Assembly: GCF_000195295.1 (NCBI RefSeq) | Contig: NC_015388.1 | Span: 1,302,001 to 1,366,000, forward strand | Origin: Desulfobacca acetoxidans DSM 11109 | GTDB lineage: Bacteria; Desulfobacterota; Desulfobaccia; Desulfobaccales; Desulfobaccaceae | Length of the DNA: 64,000 bases | Reading direction: 5' to 3' | In this document: positions 1 through 7,919 of the stretch, in pieces | Numbering within the stretch: position 1 is the first letter of the stretch | Layout of the letters: each line of letters opens with the position of its first letter | Notes under the pieces: model-generated | The model's database searches: none | The model's input: only the letters and a program-made list of their open reading frames with translations | What the model was told of the DNA's origin: nothing | Translations under genes and position numbers: made by a program

Positions 1-629
1 CCGGCGCACATGGTAGTCATATTCGCCGTATTGTTGTTGAAGGCCCAGACCGACCCGGAGCATACGGCTCCATTAGGGGTATGGTTAAAGGTGAGATTAC
101 TGCGCCCCATGGCCGACATATAGTCGTTGAGGATGTGATAAGCCTGATAGGGCAGGATCATAAAGAAAACGATGTCCGGGTCGACTTGGGATTCGTCAAA
201 CGTGGCCAGGGGAGCGATGAAAATGCCGCGATATTTGCCAACCGGGAGCTTGGCCTTGCCAAAGGGGGCTTGCCAGGCCAGTTCTTCGTTCCGGAGATAT
301 TTCATATGCCTTTGGGTGTCTTTTTCCTTGTCCAGCTCCCGAAAGCCAAAGACCGGTTCGGCATTTTCACACAACAGCATGTTGGACGGCATGTACATGG
401 CCTTATGTCCGCCGCGGGCCATGGCCAGGTACTGGCAGTAGGTCAATTTCATCTTGGCCTTGGCATTGAGCTTGTACTTGGGGATTTCGGCTTCGTCAGC
501 GCAGAATTTGATCCCTACCGGATCAAAGTCTACTCTGACATAATAAATATAGGTGTCGGCTATGTCCGTATAGGTTAATTCATCTTTACTTTTTGCTGCA
601 ATCGCGGCCATAGTTTCTTTTAATCCCAT
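1..629 (-). CDS. DUF169 family protein, C-terminus cut by window edge
   Basis: The minus strand reads open from an ATG at 629 to the left edge of the window, so the C-terminus is missing. A GGAG ribosome binding site lies about 7 bases before the ATG. The protein opens MGLKETMAAIAAKSKDELTY and contains the features typical of DUF169: a YVRVDFDPVGIKF-like strand, a CQYLAMAR helix with its cysteine, and a late GAVCSGSVWA motif. DUF169 proteins are common in methanogens and sulfate reducers, but no biochemical role is established. It lies downstream of the small membrane protein and the TauE/SafE gene on the same strand, with a 120-base gap, and may be co-transcribed with them. The plus-strand reading frames here are shadows. 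Confidence 0.75.
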   Translation of the reverse strand, partial: MGLKETMAAIAAKSKDELTYTDIADTYIYYVRVDFDPVGIKFCADEAEIPKYKLNAKAKMKLTYCQYLAMARGGHKAMYMPSNMLLCENAEPVFGFRELDKEKDTQRHMKYLRNEELAWQAPFGKAKLPVGKYRGIFIAPLATFDESQVDPDIVFFMILPYQAYHILNDYMSAMGRSNLTFNHTPNGAVCSGSVWAFNNNTANMTTMCA

Positions 630-749
630 AATGATCTCCATTGGATTATTTATTAAATGGTTGACGTAAAGCAGGGGTAGTCAAAATTCAATGCTATCCC
701 AGATTTTTAACAATCTTATCGTCCTGCTAGACAGATCGGTCTTTGAGAA

Positions 750-1283
750 TCATTGCTTCTCGCTGCACAGAGCCCTAGGCTCTGGTGTGCGGGAAAGAAA
801 TAGGATTCTTTTCAGCACCTTAAGAAAAACAAAGGCTGCCGCATAAATAATAATAAAAGCCCCGATGAACCCCAGGGACCAACCGGTTCCGGGTATGGGT
901 ATCTCGACCTCCAGGAACCGTTGCTGCATCCAGGCCAGGGCAAAAAAGACCGGCCACAGAAAAGCTCCGGATAGAGTCAGCTGCTGGAAAAAGGTGTGGC
1001 CAAAGGCCTCCTTGGCCAGTTTATTGGCGGCCTGGTAAGCTTCCTTGTTCCCGGCCCTTAAGGCGTCCATGGACAGGTTCTGGTACTTATCGGCCTCGGA
1101 TATTTTCTCATCAAGATGTTTTCGGGAAAACCGAAACACCAGCCTAACGGTGGCTTCCCCGACGAATAAGGCGATAATGGCCAGGGTAAAGGTGCCGATG
1201 GCGAAATCGGCCCAGGCGACGCCGGTGAGGCGGTAAAACATGATAAGGAAGCTATCGGCAAGTTGAATAAACGGCTGCATCAA
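750..1283 (-). CDS. small integral membrane protein, unknown function
   Basis: This 177-residue protein has an N-terminal membrane segment around residues 22-45, a charged helical stretch (about 48-90, rich in K, E and A) and two further membrane segments around 98-118 and 133-155. The helix, charged loop, then two helices resemble the EMC3/TMCO1-like (DUF106) arrangement, but this is a topology impression and not a firm family assignment. It lies 86 bases downstream of the TauE/SafE permease gene on the same strand and is probably in its operon, so a role beside the exporter is plausible. The tail after residue 160 is short and polar. Confidence 0.6.
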   Translation of the reverse strand: MMQPFIQLADSFLIMFYRLTGVAWADFAIGTFTLAIIALFVGEATVRLVFRFSRKHLDEKISEADKYQNLSMDALRAGNKEAYQAANKLAKEAFGHTFFQQLTLSGAFLWPVFFALAWMQQRFLEVEIPIPGTGWSLGFIGAFIIIYAAAFVFLKVLKRILFLSRTPEPRALCSEKQ

Positions 1284-1369
1284 AACTTAGTGTCTTTTCC
1301 CTGAGCTTACTCTTAACGGTGAGGCCCGGTGTTTACCAAGCCTCGCCCTTTTAAATGCGTCTTTCTTTT

Positions 1370-2527
1370 TTAAATGCCCGGTAAACGGATGTCAATAAAA
1401 CCCCTTAAAGTATAACCCAATCCTACGTATATAGCCAGGATGACAAAAAGCCGTTTCAGCCAGATATCAGGAATATATTTTGAAGTATAAGGCCCGACAA
1501 TGGAACCGGTGGCGATGCCGATCAGTTCAGCTCCGATAAAAAGGAAATCAATGGGGGTTCCCTTGACAAACATGAAGGTGAATATGGAGGTTATCATGCT
1601 GATGAAGACTGCCAGGGCCGAGGTGCCGGCTACTACATACATAGGCAGCGCAGTCACGGAAGTAAGAAAGGGGACATAGAGAAAGCCGCCGCCTACTCCT
1701 ATGAAGGCTGACAGGGCGGCGATGAAGAAGCCACCCAATACCGGCCAGACGGGGTTGAAGTGGAATTCCACCCCATAAAAACTAAACTCTATCCGGGTGA
1801 ACCCCCAGGATTTTACCTGTACTCCTTGGGCCGCTACTTCCCCGGCGGAAGTTCCTTTTTTAACGGCCTCCTGAAAAGCCTGTGCGGCAGCCTTGGCCTT
1901 TTTCTTCTTTTCCTGTCCCTTGGGGGTGGTATCATAAAAGAGGAAGCAACCTATCACTAAAACGATCAGTCCGAAATAACCTACATAAGCTTTCAGAGAA
2001 ATCTTGCCAGCGGTAAGGACGGGAATAAGATAGGCGCCGGCGATGCCGCCGAGGGCCAGAGCAATTCCCAAAGGCAGAACCAAACGACCCATGCGATAAT
2101 AAGTAACGGAGGACATTAAGGCCGACAGACCAACTAAATATTGGTTGGAGGTACGGATAGAATCTGTAACCAATTTATTTAAAACCGGACTGGTTTTTCT
2201 AAAACTGGCGGCGTAATCACCCAGGCCGAAAACCGAAATGTGGCCCACGCCGGCCATGATGCCGCCAAAAGCGCCGACGATGGAAAATATCCAACCCACC
2301 CAAATACCCCATAAGATACCCCAGAACCAGAATGGCTGGGGTGCCCCGGGAATTCCCATGAAGCCTTTGGGAGCATCCGGGTTGATCTCCCCGGTTCCCA
2401 TACCCACCGGAGTTTTGGCGATGGCCTCTTCAAGTTTTCCGGCTGCCGCCGGTTCAGCCAACACACAGATGGCTGCCGCGGCAACCAGGGCCAAAAGGCA
2501 GATAAGAACGATACCCTTTTTATTCAC
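1370..2527 (-). CDS. TauE/SafE family sulfite/sulfonate exporter
   Basis: This 385-residue polytopic membrane protein starts with a clear signal-like segment (MNKKGIVLICLLALVAAAA, then an AEPAAA cleavage-like site), then an external stretch, then the membrane core. TauE/SafE features visible are GGIMAGVGH in the first half and the repeated glycine-rich AFIGVGGGFLYVPFL motif in the second half, with a cytoplasmic lysine/alanine-rich loop around residues 200-235. Family members export sulfite, sulfoacetate or related organosulfur anions; this long, signal-bearing form is familiar in sulfate-reducing Deltaproteobacteria. A ribosome binding site AAGGAGGC precedes the ATG. The gene diverges from a sigma-54 activator at 2750, and a sigma-54-like promoter lies between them. 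Confidence 0.88.
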   Translation of the reverse strand: MNKKGIVLICLLALVAAAAICVLAEPAAAGKLEEAIAKTPVGMGTGEINPDAPKGFMGIPGAPQPFWFWGILWGIWVGWIFSIVGAFGGIMAGVGHISVFGLGDYAASFRKTSPVLNKLVTDSIRTSNQYLVGLSALMSSVTYYRMGRLVLPLGIALALGGIAGAYLIPVLTAGKISLKAYVGYFGLIVLVIGCFLFYDTTPKGQEKKKKAKAAAQAFQEAVKKGTSAGEVAAQGVQVKSWGFTRIEFSFYGVEFHFNPVWPVLGGFFIAALSAFIGVGGGFLYVPFLTSVTALPMYVVAGTSALAVFISMITSIFTFMFVKGTPIDFLFIGAELIGIATGSIVGPYTSKYIPDIWLKRLFVILAIYVGLGYTLRGFIDIRLPGI

Positions 2528-2567
2528 AAAAGCCTCCTTAATAAAAAAAGAATTATTTTGAATACTA

Positions 2568-2582
2568 TCAAAAATTATGCCA
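2568..2582 (-). promoter_or_regulatory. possible sigma-54 promoter of the TauE/SafE gene
   Basis: Read on the minus strand, TTGGCATAATTTTTGA gives a GG dinucleotide, exactly ten bases, then GA. The sigma-54 consensus is GG-N10-GC, so the -24 half is good and the -12 half is off by one base. It sits about 40 bases upstream of the permease start and faces away from a divergent sigma-54 activator gene, which makes it credible but unproven. Confidence 0.4.
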
Positions 2583-2688
2583 AATAGGAATATTAACGAT
2601 TAAATAAATATTGCCTTGGGATTATTGATATATTTTTTATATGAGCCCTAGCTGGTGGAATTATGGGGCTTCCATTTTGTTCCATTTA

Positions 2689-2715
2689 ATGTTAACTATG
2701 TATTAACGTTAACAT
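2689..2715. promoter_or_regulatory. palindromic operator-like site between divergent genes
   Basis: Perfect 8-base arms ATGTTAAC (2689-2696) and GTTAACAT (2708-2715) flank an 11-base centre, and the palindrome TTAACGTTAA overlaps the second arm. It is 34 bases before the sigma-54 activator start and more than 100 bases upstream of the candidate permease promoter, a usual place for an enhancer site of an NtrC-type activator that also controls itself. Binding is an inference. Confidence 0.4.
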
Positions 2716-2749
2716 CACTGATAAACTCTCTTGTGGAAATTGTGACCGC

Positions 2750-4162
2750 ATGATTCCCAAAACTTCGGAAAAATTCTGGGAGAAGATGGTTGACACCATG
2801 ATGGAGGGGTTGGTAGTGGTGTCTTCCCGGGGAACTATCCTGGCTGTAAACCGGGCCATGGAAGAAATAACCGGCTACTCCCGCGCTGAACTTGTCGGCC
2901 ACCCCTGTTCTTTGATCAAGACCGATAGCTGCATTGCTCCTTGTACCTCCGGTAGGTGCAAGACCTGCGAACTCTTTCAGACCGGTTTCGTGCGGCGGCG
3001 CAAAGCGGCTCTGGTGAAAAAAGACGGTGGCTTGGTGCATGTCCTGAAGAACGCCGTCCTATTAAAAGGTGATGATGGTCAGGCCGTCGGAGTAGAAACC
3101 TTCACTGACATCACCGAAGTTGTCGCCCAGGAGCGGGTTATTTACCGGCTGCGTCGGGAACTCAATCGAGAAGACGGTTTTCAGGGGATCATCGGGCGTT
3201 CCCCGGTCATGATGCCGCTCTTTTCCCTGATTGCCAGCGCCGCTCAATCTGACGCCCCCACCATTATTTATGGAGAAAGTGGTACCGGCAAAGAACTGGT
3301 GGCGGGGGCCATTCACCGACTCAGCCCCCGCCGGCAGGGGCCATTGATCAAAGTCAATGTCGCGGCGCTGCATGAATCGCTGTTGGAGAGTGAACTCTTC
3401 GGGCACGTCAAAGGGGCTTTCACGGGTGCCGACCGATCCCGTTTAGGCCGTTTTGAGGCTGCCGATGGAGGGGACATCTTCCTCGATGAGGTGGGAGATA
3501 TGCCCCTATCGACGCAGGCCAAGCTGTTGCGGGTCCTCCAGGAGAAAATCATCGAGCGGGTGGGAGATCATCAGCCCATTCCGATCAATGTCCGGCTGAT
3601 TTCGGCAACCAATAAGAATCTGGGTCAACTCATGGCCGAAGGACGGTTCCGGGAAGACCTGTATTATCGGATCAATGTGATTCCTATCCATCTGCCTCCC
3701 CTGCGTGAGCGGAAAGAGGATATTCCTCTCCTGGTGGAAGCGTTCATCGAGCGGGCTCGTCTTAAGTCCAAGAAACCTATCAAAGGCATCAGTAAAGAGG
3801 CCCTGGAGAAGCTTTTGGCCCATCAATGGCCGGGCAACGTCCGGGAACTCATCAACGTCATCGAATATGCTTTTGTGCTCTGCCAGGAAGGCAACATCCT
3901 TCCAGAACACCTGCCGCAACTGATCAATCCGAAATCCCTTCATTCCACTAGTACTCGAAAGAATGGCGGTCGCCTGTTCCAGGAGCAGGCTCGGGAACTG
4001 CTTCTCAAGGCCATGAGGACGGCGGGAGGCAATAAGGCTGAAGCAGCCCGGATTTTAGGGGTGAGCCGTGTGACCTTATGGAAGAAACTGAAAAAATATA
4101 ACCTGCAACTGGAAGCGGAAGAGGAGATAAGCGATGATGCAGAAGAGGGGAATGAGTTTTAA
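2750..4162 (+). CDS. PAS-containing sigma-54-dependent activator
   Basis: This 470-residue regulator has an N-terminal PAS domain (about 8-125), an AAA+ sigma-54 interaction domain (about 145-375) and a Fis-type helix-turn-helix (about 425-460, with NKAEAARILGVSR). Walker A is GESGTGKE at 175-182, the sigma-54 contact loop GAFTGA is at 222-227 and Walker B is GDIFLDE at 241-247, so it should be a working activator. The PAS domain carries five cysteines (53, 61, 65, 70, 73), a pattern that could hold a metal, cluster or redox switch. There is no receiver domain, so the signal is probably sensed directly. It diverges from the TauE/SafE gene and precedes the lipoprotein, kinase and receiver genes. 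Confidence 0.9.
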   Translation: MIPKTSEKFWEKMVDTMMEGLVVVSSRGTILAVNRAMEEITGYSRAELVGHPCSLIKTDSCIAPCTSGRCKTCELFQTGFVRRRKAALVKKDGGLVHVLKNAVLLKGDDGQAVGVETFTDITEVVAQERVIYRLRRELNREDGFQGIIGRSPVMMPLFSLIASAAQSDAPTIIYGESGTGKELVAGAIHRLSPRRQGPLIKVNVAALHESLLESELFGHVKGAFTGADRSRLGRFEAADGGDIFLDEVGDMPLSTQAKLLRVLQEKIIERVGDHQPIPINVRLISATNKNLGQLMAEGRFREDLYYRINVIPIHLPPLRERKEDIPLLVEAFIERARLKSKKPIKGISKEALEKLLAHQWPGNVRELINVIEYAFVLCQEGNILPEHLPQLINPKSLHSTSTRKNGGRLFQEQARELLLKAMRTAGGNKAEAARILGVSRVTLWKKLKKYNLQLEAEEEISDDAEEGNEF

Positions 4163-4283
4163 ACACTGAGCTTTGGAAAAAAGGTCAGGTTTAGTTATCA
4201 TAAGGCCGGGCACGCTTGACCTCTTACGAGACCTTCGAGCTTCGGCCAAGTAAGTTTTTTCCCTGCAAGGGAGTTCCGTCGAT

Positions 4284-5213
4284 ATGCAATTCTGGCGATA
4301 TTTTGTAGTCTTATTGGGTATCTGGTTTTTTCTAGGAGCCTGCGGCGAGGAAGAACCGGTAAAAAAAATAGATCTGTCCAAGCTGCAAGAACTTCCATTA
4401 GTCAAGCACGATAATGCCATTACCTACGCCTACCTGCCTCAATACGCTCATACAGTCTCCTACCAGCGGCACCACCTGGTAATGGATTATTTGGCCAAGT
4501 CAACCGGCCTGAATATCCGTCAGGTATTTCCGGATACTTTCGATGAACACATGAACATGGTAGGTCGAGGCCTGATTGATATTACCTTCAGCAATCCTTT
4601 TATTTACGTGAAAATCGCCGACCGCTACGGCGCCAGGGCCTTTGCCCGGGTGGTCGAATCCGTGGGTAAAGAAAACTTCCGGGGGCAGATCATCTGCCGG
4701 GCCGACAACCAGCAGATTAAATCTCTGTCCGACATAAAAGGCAAGCGTCTTATTGCCGTCGATCCCACCTCCGCGGGAGGATATCTTTACCCTTGGGGTC
4801 TTATTCTGGAACGAGGGCTGCGCGCCCGCGACTTTTCCGAAGTCGCTTTTGCACCAGGACCGGGAGGGAAACAGGAGAAAGTAGTAATGGCGGTTTATTC
4901 GGGGAAATATGACGTCGGCTTGATCCGGGAGGGGACCCTCGAGGTCGTCGCCGACAAGATTGATCTGAAACAGATACGCGTCCTGGCCCACTCCCCCTGG
5001 TACCCGGGCTGGGTCTATGCCGCCCGCAAGGACATGAATCCCGCTGTGGTGGCGAAAATCAAGCAGGCACTTCTGGCCCTGGATATCAAAAATCCCGACC
5101 ATCAGATCATTCTCAAAAAAGCTGGCTTTATTGCAGTTATGCCAGCTCAGGATTCGGACTTTGACGTCGTACGCCGTCTGCAGACCATGGTGGAATCCAA
5201 GGCCGAGCATTAA
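4284..5213 (+). CDS. PhnD-like periplasmic substrate-binding lipoprotein
   Basis: This 309-residue protein begins with a hydrophobic signal and a lipobox ending at Cys20 (LGAC), so it is probably a lipoprotein facing the periplasm. The body matches phosphate/phosphonate/phosphite-type binding proteins of the PhnD class: YLPQYAHTVSYQRHH near the start, a DITFSNPFIYVK strand, LSDIKGKRLIAVDPTSAGGYLYP, and a late VYSGKYDVGLIREGTL. No ABC permease or ATPase gene is nearby. It is followed 71 bases later by a histidine kinase and then a receiver protein, so it may present a ligand to the kinase and not feed a transporter. The actual ligand cannot be read from the sequence. Confidence 0.8.
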   Translation: MQFWRYFVVLLGIWFFLGACGEEEPVKKIDLSKLQELPLVKHDNAITYAYLPQYAHTVSYQRHHLVMDYLAKSTGLNIRQVFPDTFDEHMNMVGRGLIDITFSNPFIYVKIADRYGARAFARVVESVGKENFRGQIICRADNQQIKSLSDIKGKRLIAVDPTSAGGYLYPWGLILERGLRARDFSEVAFAPGPGGKQEKVVMAVYSGKYDVGLIREGTLEVVADKIDLKQIRVLAHSPWYPGWVYAARKDMNPAVVAKIKQALLALDIKNPDHQIILKKAGFIAVMPAQDSDFDVVRRLQTMVESKAEH

Positions 5214-5284
5214 GAGGCGGTGCTTAATCAATAATCTAGAATGGTCCGACCATTAGGCTCTTGAGAAACTACAAGGGTGTCGAC

Positions 5285-7384
5285 ATGACGCGATTTTTGG
5301 ATAGGTTATCCTTTCGCAGCAAGATTTTTTTAGGCATCACGGCGGTGATCTTGGTTTTCGGCCTCCTGTCGGCGATCTTTGTCAGTAAGGCGGCCACCCA
5401 CGCCATGTTGGGAGAGATCAAAAAACGAGGCCTGACGCTGGCGCTGAGCCTGGCCGCCAGAAGTGCAGATCCTATCCTGGGCCAAGACTTCCTGCGCTTG
5501 AAGAACATGGTGGACGGGGTCAAAGAGACCAGTGACGACATTACCTATGCCTTCATCCAGGACAAAAATGGCCAGGTCTTATCCCACACCTTTCAGGTCG
5601 GTTTTCCGGTGGAGCTTTTGGACGCCAATAAAGTTCCGGTGGGCGCCTCCGAACATGTCCAACTGTTGGCCTCCGAAGAGGAACCATTCTATGATTTCGC
5701 CATTCCCGTTATGATCGGGGCCGAGCGCATAGGCGTGGTGAGGGTGGGGCTGTCCCAGATCAAAGCCCAGGCGGCAGTAAATCGCCTATTGCTTATTATT
5801 TTCGGTGTTTCCGCCGGTGCAGTCCTGGCGGCGGTGCTGTTGGGAAACTATTTTGCCGATACCGTAACCCGACGCCTGAATCTCCTGCGCGCCTCGGCCG
5901 AAGAGATCGTCAAGGGAAATTTGGACCTCCAAACTGCACCCCGGTCCAAAAAAAATTGCTGGGTGATAAAAAACTGCAACCAGCATGAATGTCCAGCCTA
6001 TGGCGACACCCGCCGTCGCTGCTGGTATCTGGTAGGGACCTTATGTCCCGAGTGCAAGCCCGGGGGATATGAGCAGAAAATAGAAGCCTGCCAGAATTGT
6101 CAGGTTTACAAGACCATCGCCGGTGATGAAATCCAGACCCTGGCCGAGACCTTTGACTACATGGCCCTCAGTTTAAATGCTCATATCGAGGGATTGAAAA
6201 CGGCGGAAAACAATCTAACCCGCCAGCAGCAACTCCTGAAGACAATGATAGACGCCACCCCCGATCTGGTAAGCCTGCAAGACAGCAATTTTATCTACCA
6301 GGCCGTCAACCAGTCTTTCTGTGATCATTTTTCCTTAAATGCCAATAAAACCATCGGGAAATCTGAAATCGATATTTTTACGCCCAAATGGGCCGAGACC
6401 ATTCGAACCGAAGACCTCCAAATCCTTAAGACCGGCGTTCCTCTCTCTAAAGAAATCATCATTAAGAAAAATAGCGAGAAACATTGGTTTCACATGGTCA
6501 AACTGCCGGTGTTTGACCGGGATCGCATCGTTGGTCTGTTGTTCACGGCGCGGGATATCACCGATATCAAACGCTACCAGGAAAAACTGGTACAATCGGT
6601 CAAAATGGAGGAACTGGGGAAACTGGCCGGGGGTGTGGCGCATGAAATTAATACCCCCTTGGGAATCATCCTGGGATACGCCCAGATGCTTTTGGAAGAC
6701 ATTCCCCAGGATGCGGAAAGCCATGAATATCTGGAGATCATTGAAAAACAGGTGAAGATCTGCCGCCGCATCGTCGCAGATCTGCTTAGTTTTTCGCGGG
6801 TTAGCGAAAGCAGCATGGCAGAATTAGACCTCAATGCTACCATCGAAGAGGTTTTGAATCTGATCCGCCAGATCTTTCAGCAAGACTGGGTGAATATTCA
6901 AGCCAACCTCGACCCGCAGATTCCATTGATCCAGGGCGATAAGGAAAAACTCAAACAGGTCTGGCTCAACCTTTTGAATAATGCCTTTGAATCCATTCAG
7001 CAGAGCGGGACCATCTGGGTCAGATCCAGTCTGTGTCCTTATGGCCACCATGCCATAGTGACCGTAGGCGATAGTGGTAATGGCATCGCCCCGGAAGACA
7101 TGAAGAGAATCTTTGACCCCTTCTTCAGTACCAAAGCGCCGGGAGTAGGCACCGGCTTAGGTCTGTCGGTTTCCTCCGGCATTGTCCGTGAGCATCAGGG
7201 GAAGATATTTGCCGTCAGTCCGTCTCCACCATTGTATAAAACCCTTTCTACTGCTAATGGCAAACCGCCGGGACCAGGCGCCCTCTTCCTCGTCAAACTT
7301 CCCATAACCCGGGACGCCGAAGAAGATGGGTGTGAAGAATTCTTTCTTCATCAAGAGCCCTATAAGATATCAGCAACAGGCTAA
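5285..7384 (+). CDS. membrane histidine kinase with two-CW and PAS domains
   Basis: The ATG at 5285 is chosen because AAGGG lies 8 bases before it; an upstream in-frame TTG at 5261 has no such site. The 699-residue protein has a membrane helix (about 14-34), a periplasmic sensor region (about 35-165), a second helix (about 167-189), a HAMP-like segment, then a cysteine-rich insert with Cys 225, 231, 236, 246, 254, 257, 269 and 272. That insert has the paired CW pattern of the two-CW domain seen in deltaproteobacterial sensors. A PAS domain follows (about 317-430), then HisKA with His453 ([12 protein letters not shown]) and an HATPase domain with GDSGNGI and GTGLGLS motifs. Its partner is probably the receiver protein 12 bases downstream, and its input possibly the PhnD-like lipoprotein upstream. 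Confidence 0.9.
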   Translation: MTRFLDRLSFRSKIFLGITAVILVFGLLSAIFVSKAATHAMLGEIKKRGLTLALSLAARSADPILGQDFLRLKNMVDGVKETSDDITYAFIQDKNGQVLSHTFQVGFPVELLDANKVPVGASEHVQLLASEEEPFYDFAIPVMIGAERIGVVRVGLSQIKAQAAVNRLLLIIFGVSAGAVLAAVLLGNYFADTVTRRLNLLRASAEEIVKGNLDLQTAPRSKKNCWVIKNCNQHECPAYGDTRRRCWYLVGTLCPECKPGGYEQKIEACQNCQVYKTIAGDEIQTLAETFDYMALSLNAHIEGLKTAENNLTRQQQLLKTMIDATPDLVSLQDSNFIYQAVNQSFCDHFSLNANKTIGKSEIDIFTPKWAETIRTEDLQILKTGVPLSKEIIIKKNSEKHWFHMVKLPVFDRDRIVGLLFTARDITDIKRYQEKLVQSVKMEELGKLAGGVAHEINTPLGIILGYAQMLLEDIPQDAESHEYLEIIEKQVKICRRIVADLLSFSRVSESSMAELDLNATIEEVLNLIRQIFQQDWVNIQANLDPQIPLIQGDKEKLKQVWLNLLNNAFESIQQSGTIWVRSSLCPYGHHAIVTVGDSGNGIAPEDMKRIFDPFFSTKAPGVGTGLGLSVSSGIVREHQGKIFAVSPSPPLYKTLSTANGKPPGPGALFLVKLPITRDAEEDGCEEFFLHQEPYKISATG

Positions 7385-7395
7385 GGAGGTTCTGT

Positions 7396-7776
7396 ATGGG
7401 ACTAGTGTTGGTCCTGGACGATGTCCTGGATGCATGTATTATGATCAAACGTATCCTAGAACGCAAAGGTCATCAGGTTGCCATTTTTACCGATGAAGAA
7501 GAAGCCTTGCTTTATGTCCGGTCTCATCGAGTGGACGTGGCCATTTTGGATATCCGCCTGAAGAAGATGAGCGGCATGGATGTCTTAGAGGAGCTGAAAA
7601 AAATTTCGCCTCAAACCCGGGTGATAATGCTGACCGGGCATCCTACTCTGGAGACGGCCTTTAAAGCCAAGGAGTGGGGGGCCTTCGACTATTGCGTCAA
7701 ACCTATCGACAAGGAAGAACTGGAAGAGAAAGTGGCCTACGCCCTAAAGGGGACCGGGACCTCAGCTCAAGATTGA
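7396..7776 (+). CDS. single-domain response regulator
   Basis: This 126-residue CheY-like receiver has acidic residues at 8-9, the phosphoacceptor Asp52 (AILDIRL), the switch Thr80 and the conserved Lys102 (VKPID). No output domain is attached. AGGAGG lies just before its ATG, and only 12 bases separate it from the kinase gene, so the two form a two-component pair in one transcript. How the signal leaves the receiver is unknown; the sigma-54 activator upstream lacks a receiver of its own, and the PEP-synthase-like protein downstream is another possible target. Both are inferences. Confidence 0.88.
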   Translation: MGLVLVLDDVLDACIMIKRILERKGHQVAIFTDEEEALLYVRSHRVDVAILDIRLKKMSGMDVLEELKKISPQTRVIMLTGHPTLETAFKAKEWGAFDYCVKPIDKEELEEKVAYALKGTGTSAQD

Positions 7777-7919
7777 TAAAGGTCTCAACGTTCAATGGAG
7801 AGCATTCGATGAACCACCAAAAGTAGCCGGATTTACTATCGCCAACAGAAAAATCTCATCCTCTGACGCTAACGGCCTGGATAATATCCTGTGCCAAGGG
7901 CTGACCGTGGCTGAAGCGC

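Noticed and set aside
81-578. Plus-strand 165-codon frame at the window start
   Set aside because: It is the shadow of the minus-strand DUF169 gene, which has the family motifs and a ribosome binding site.
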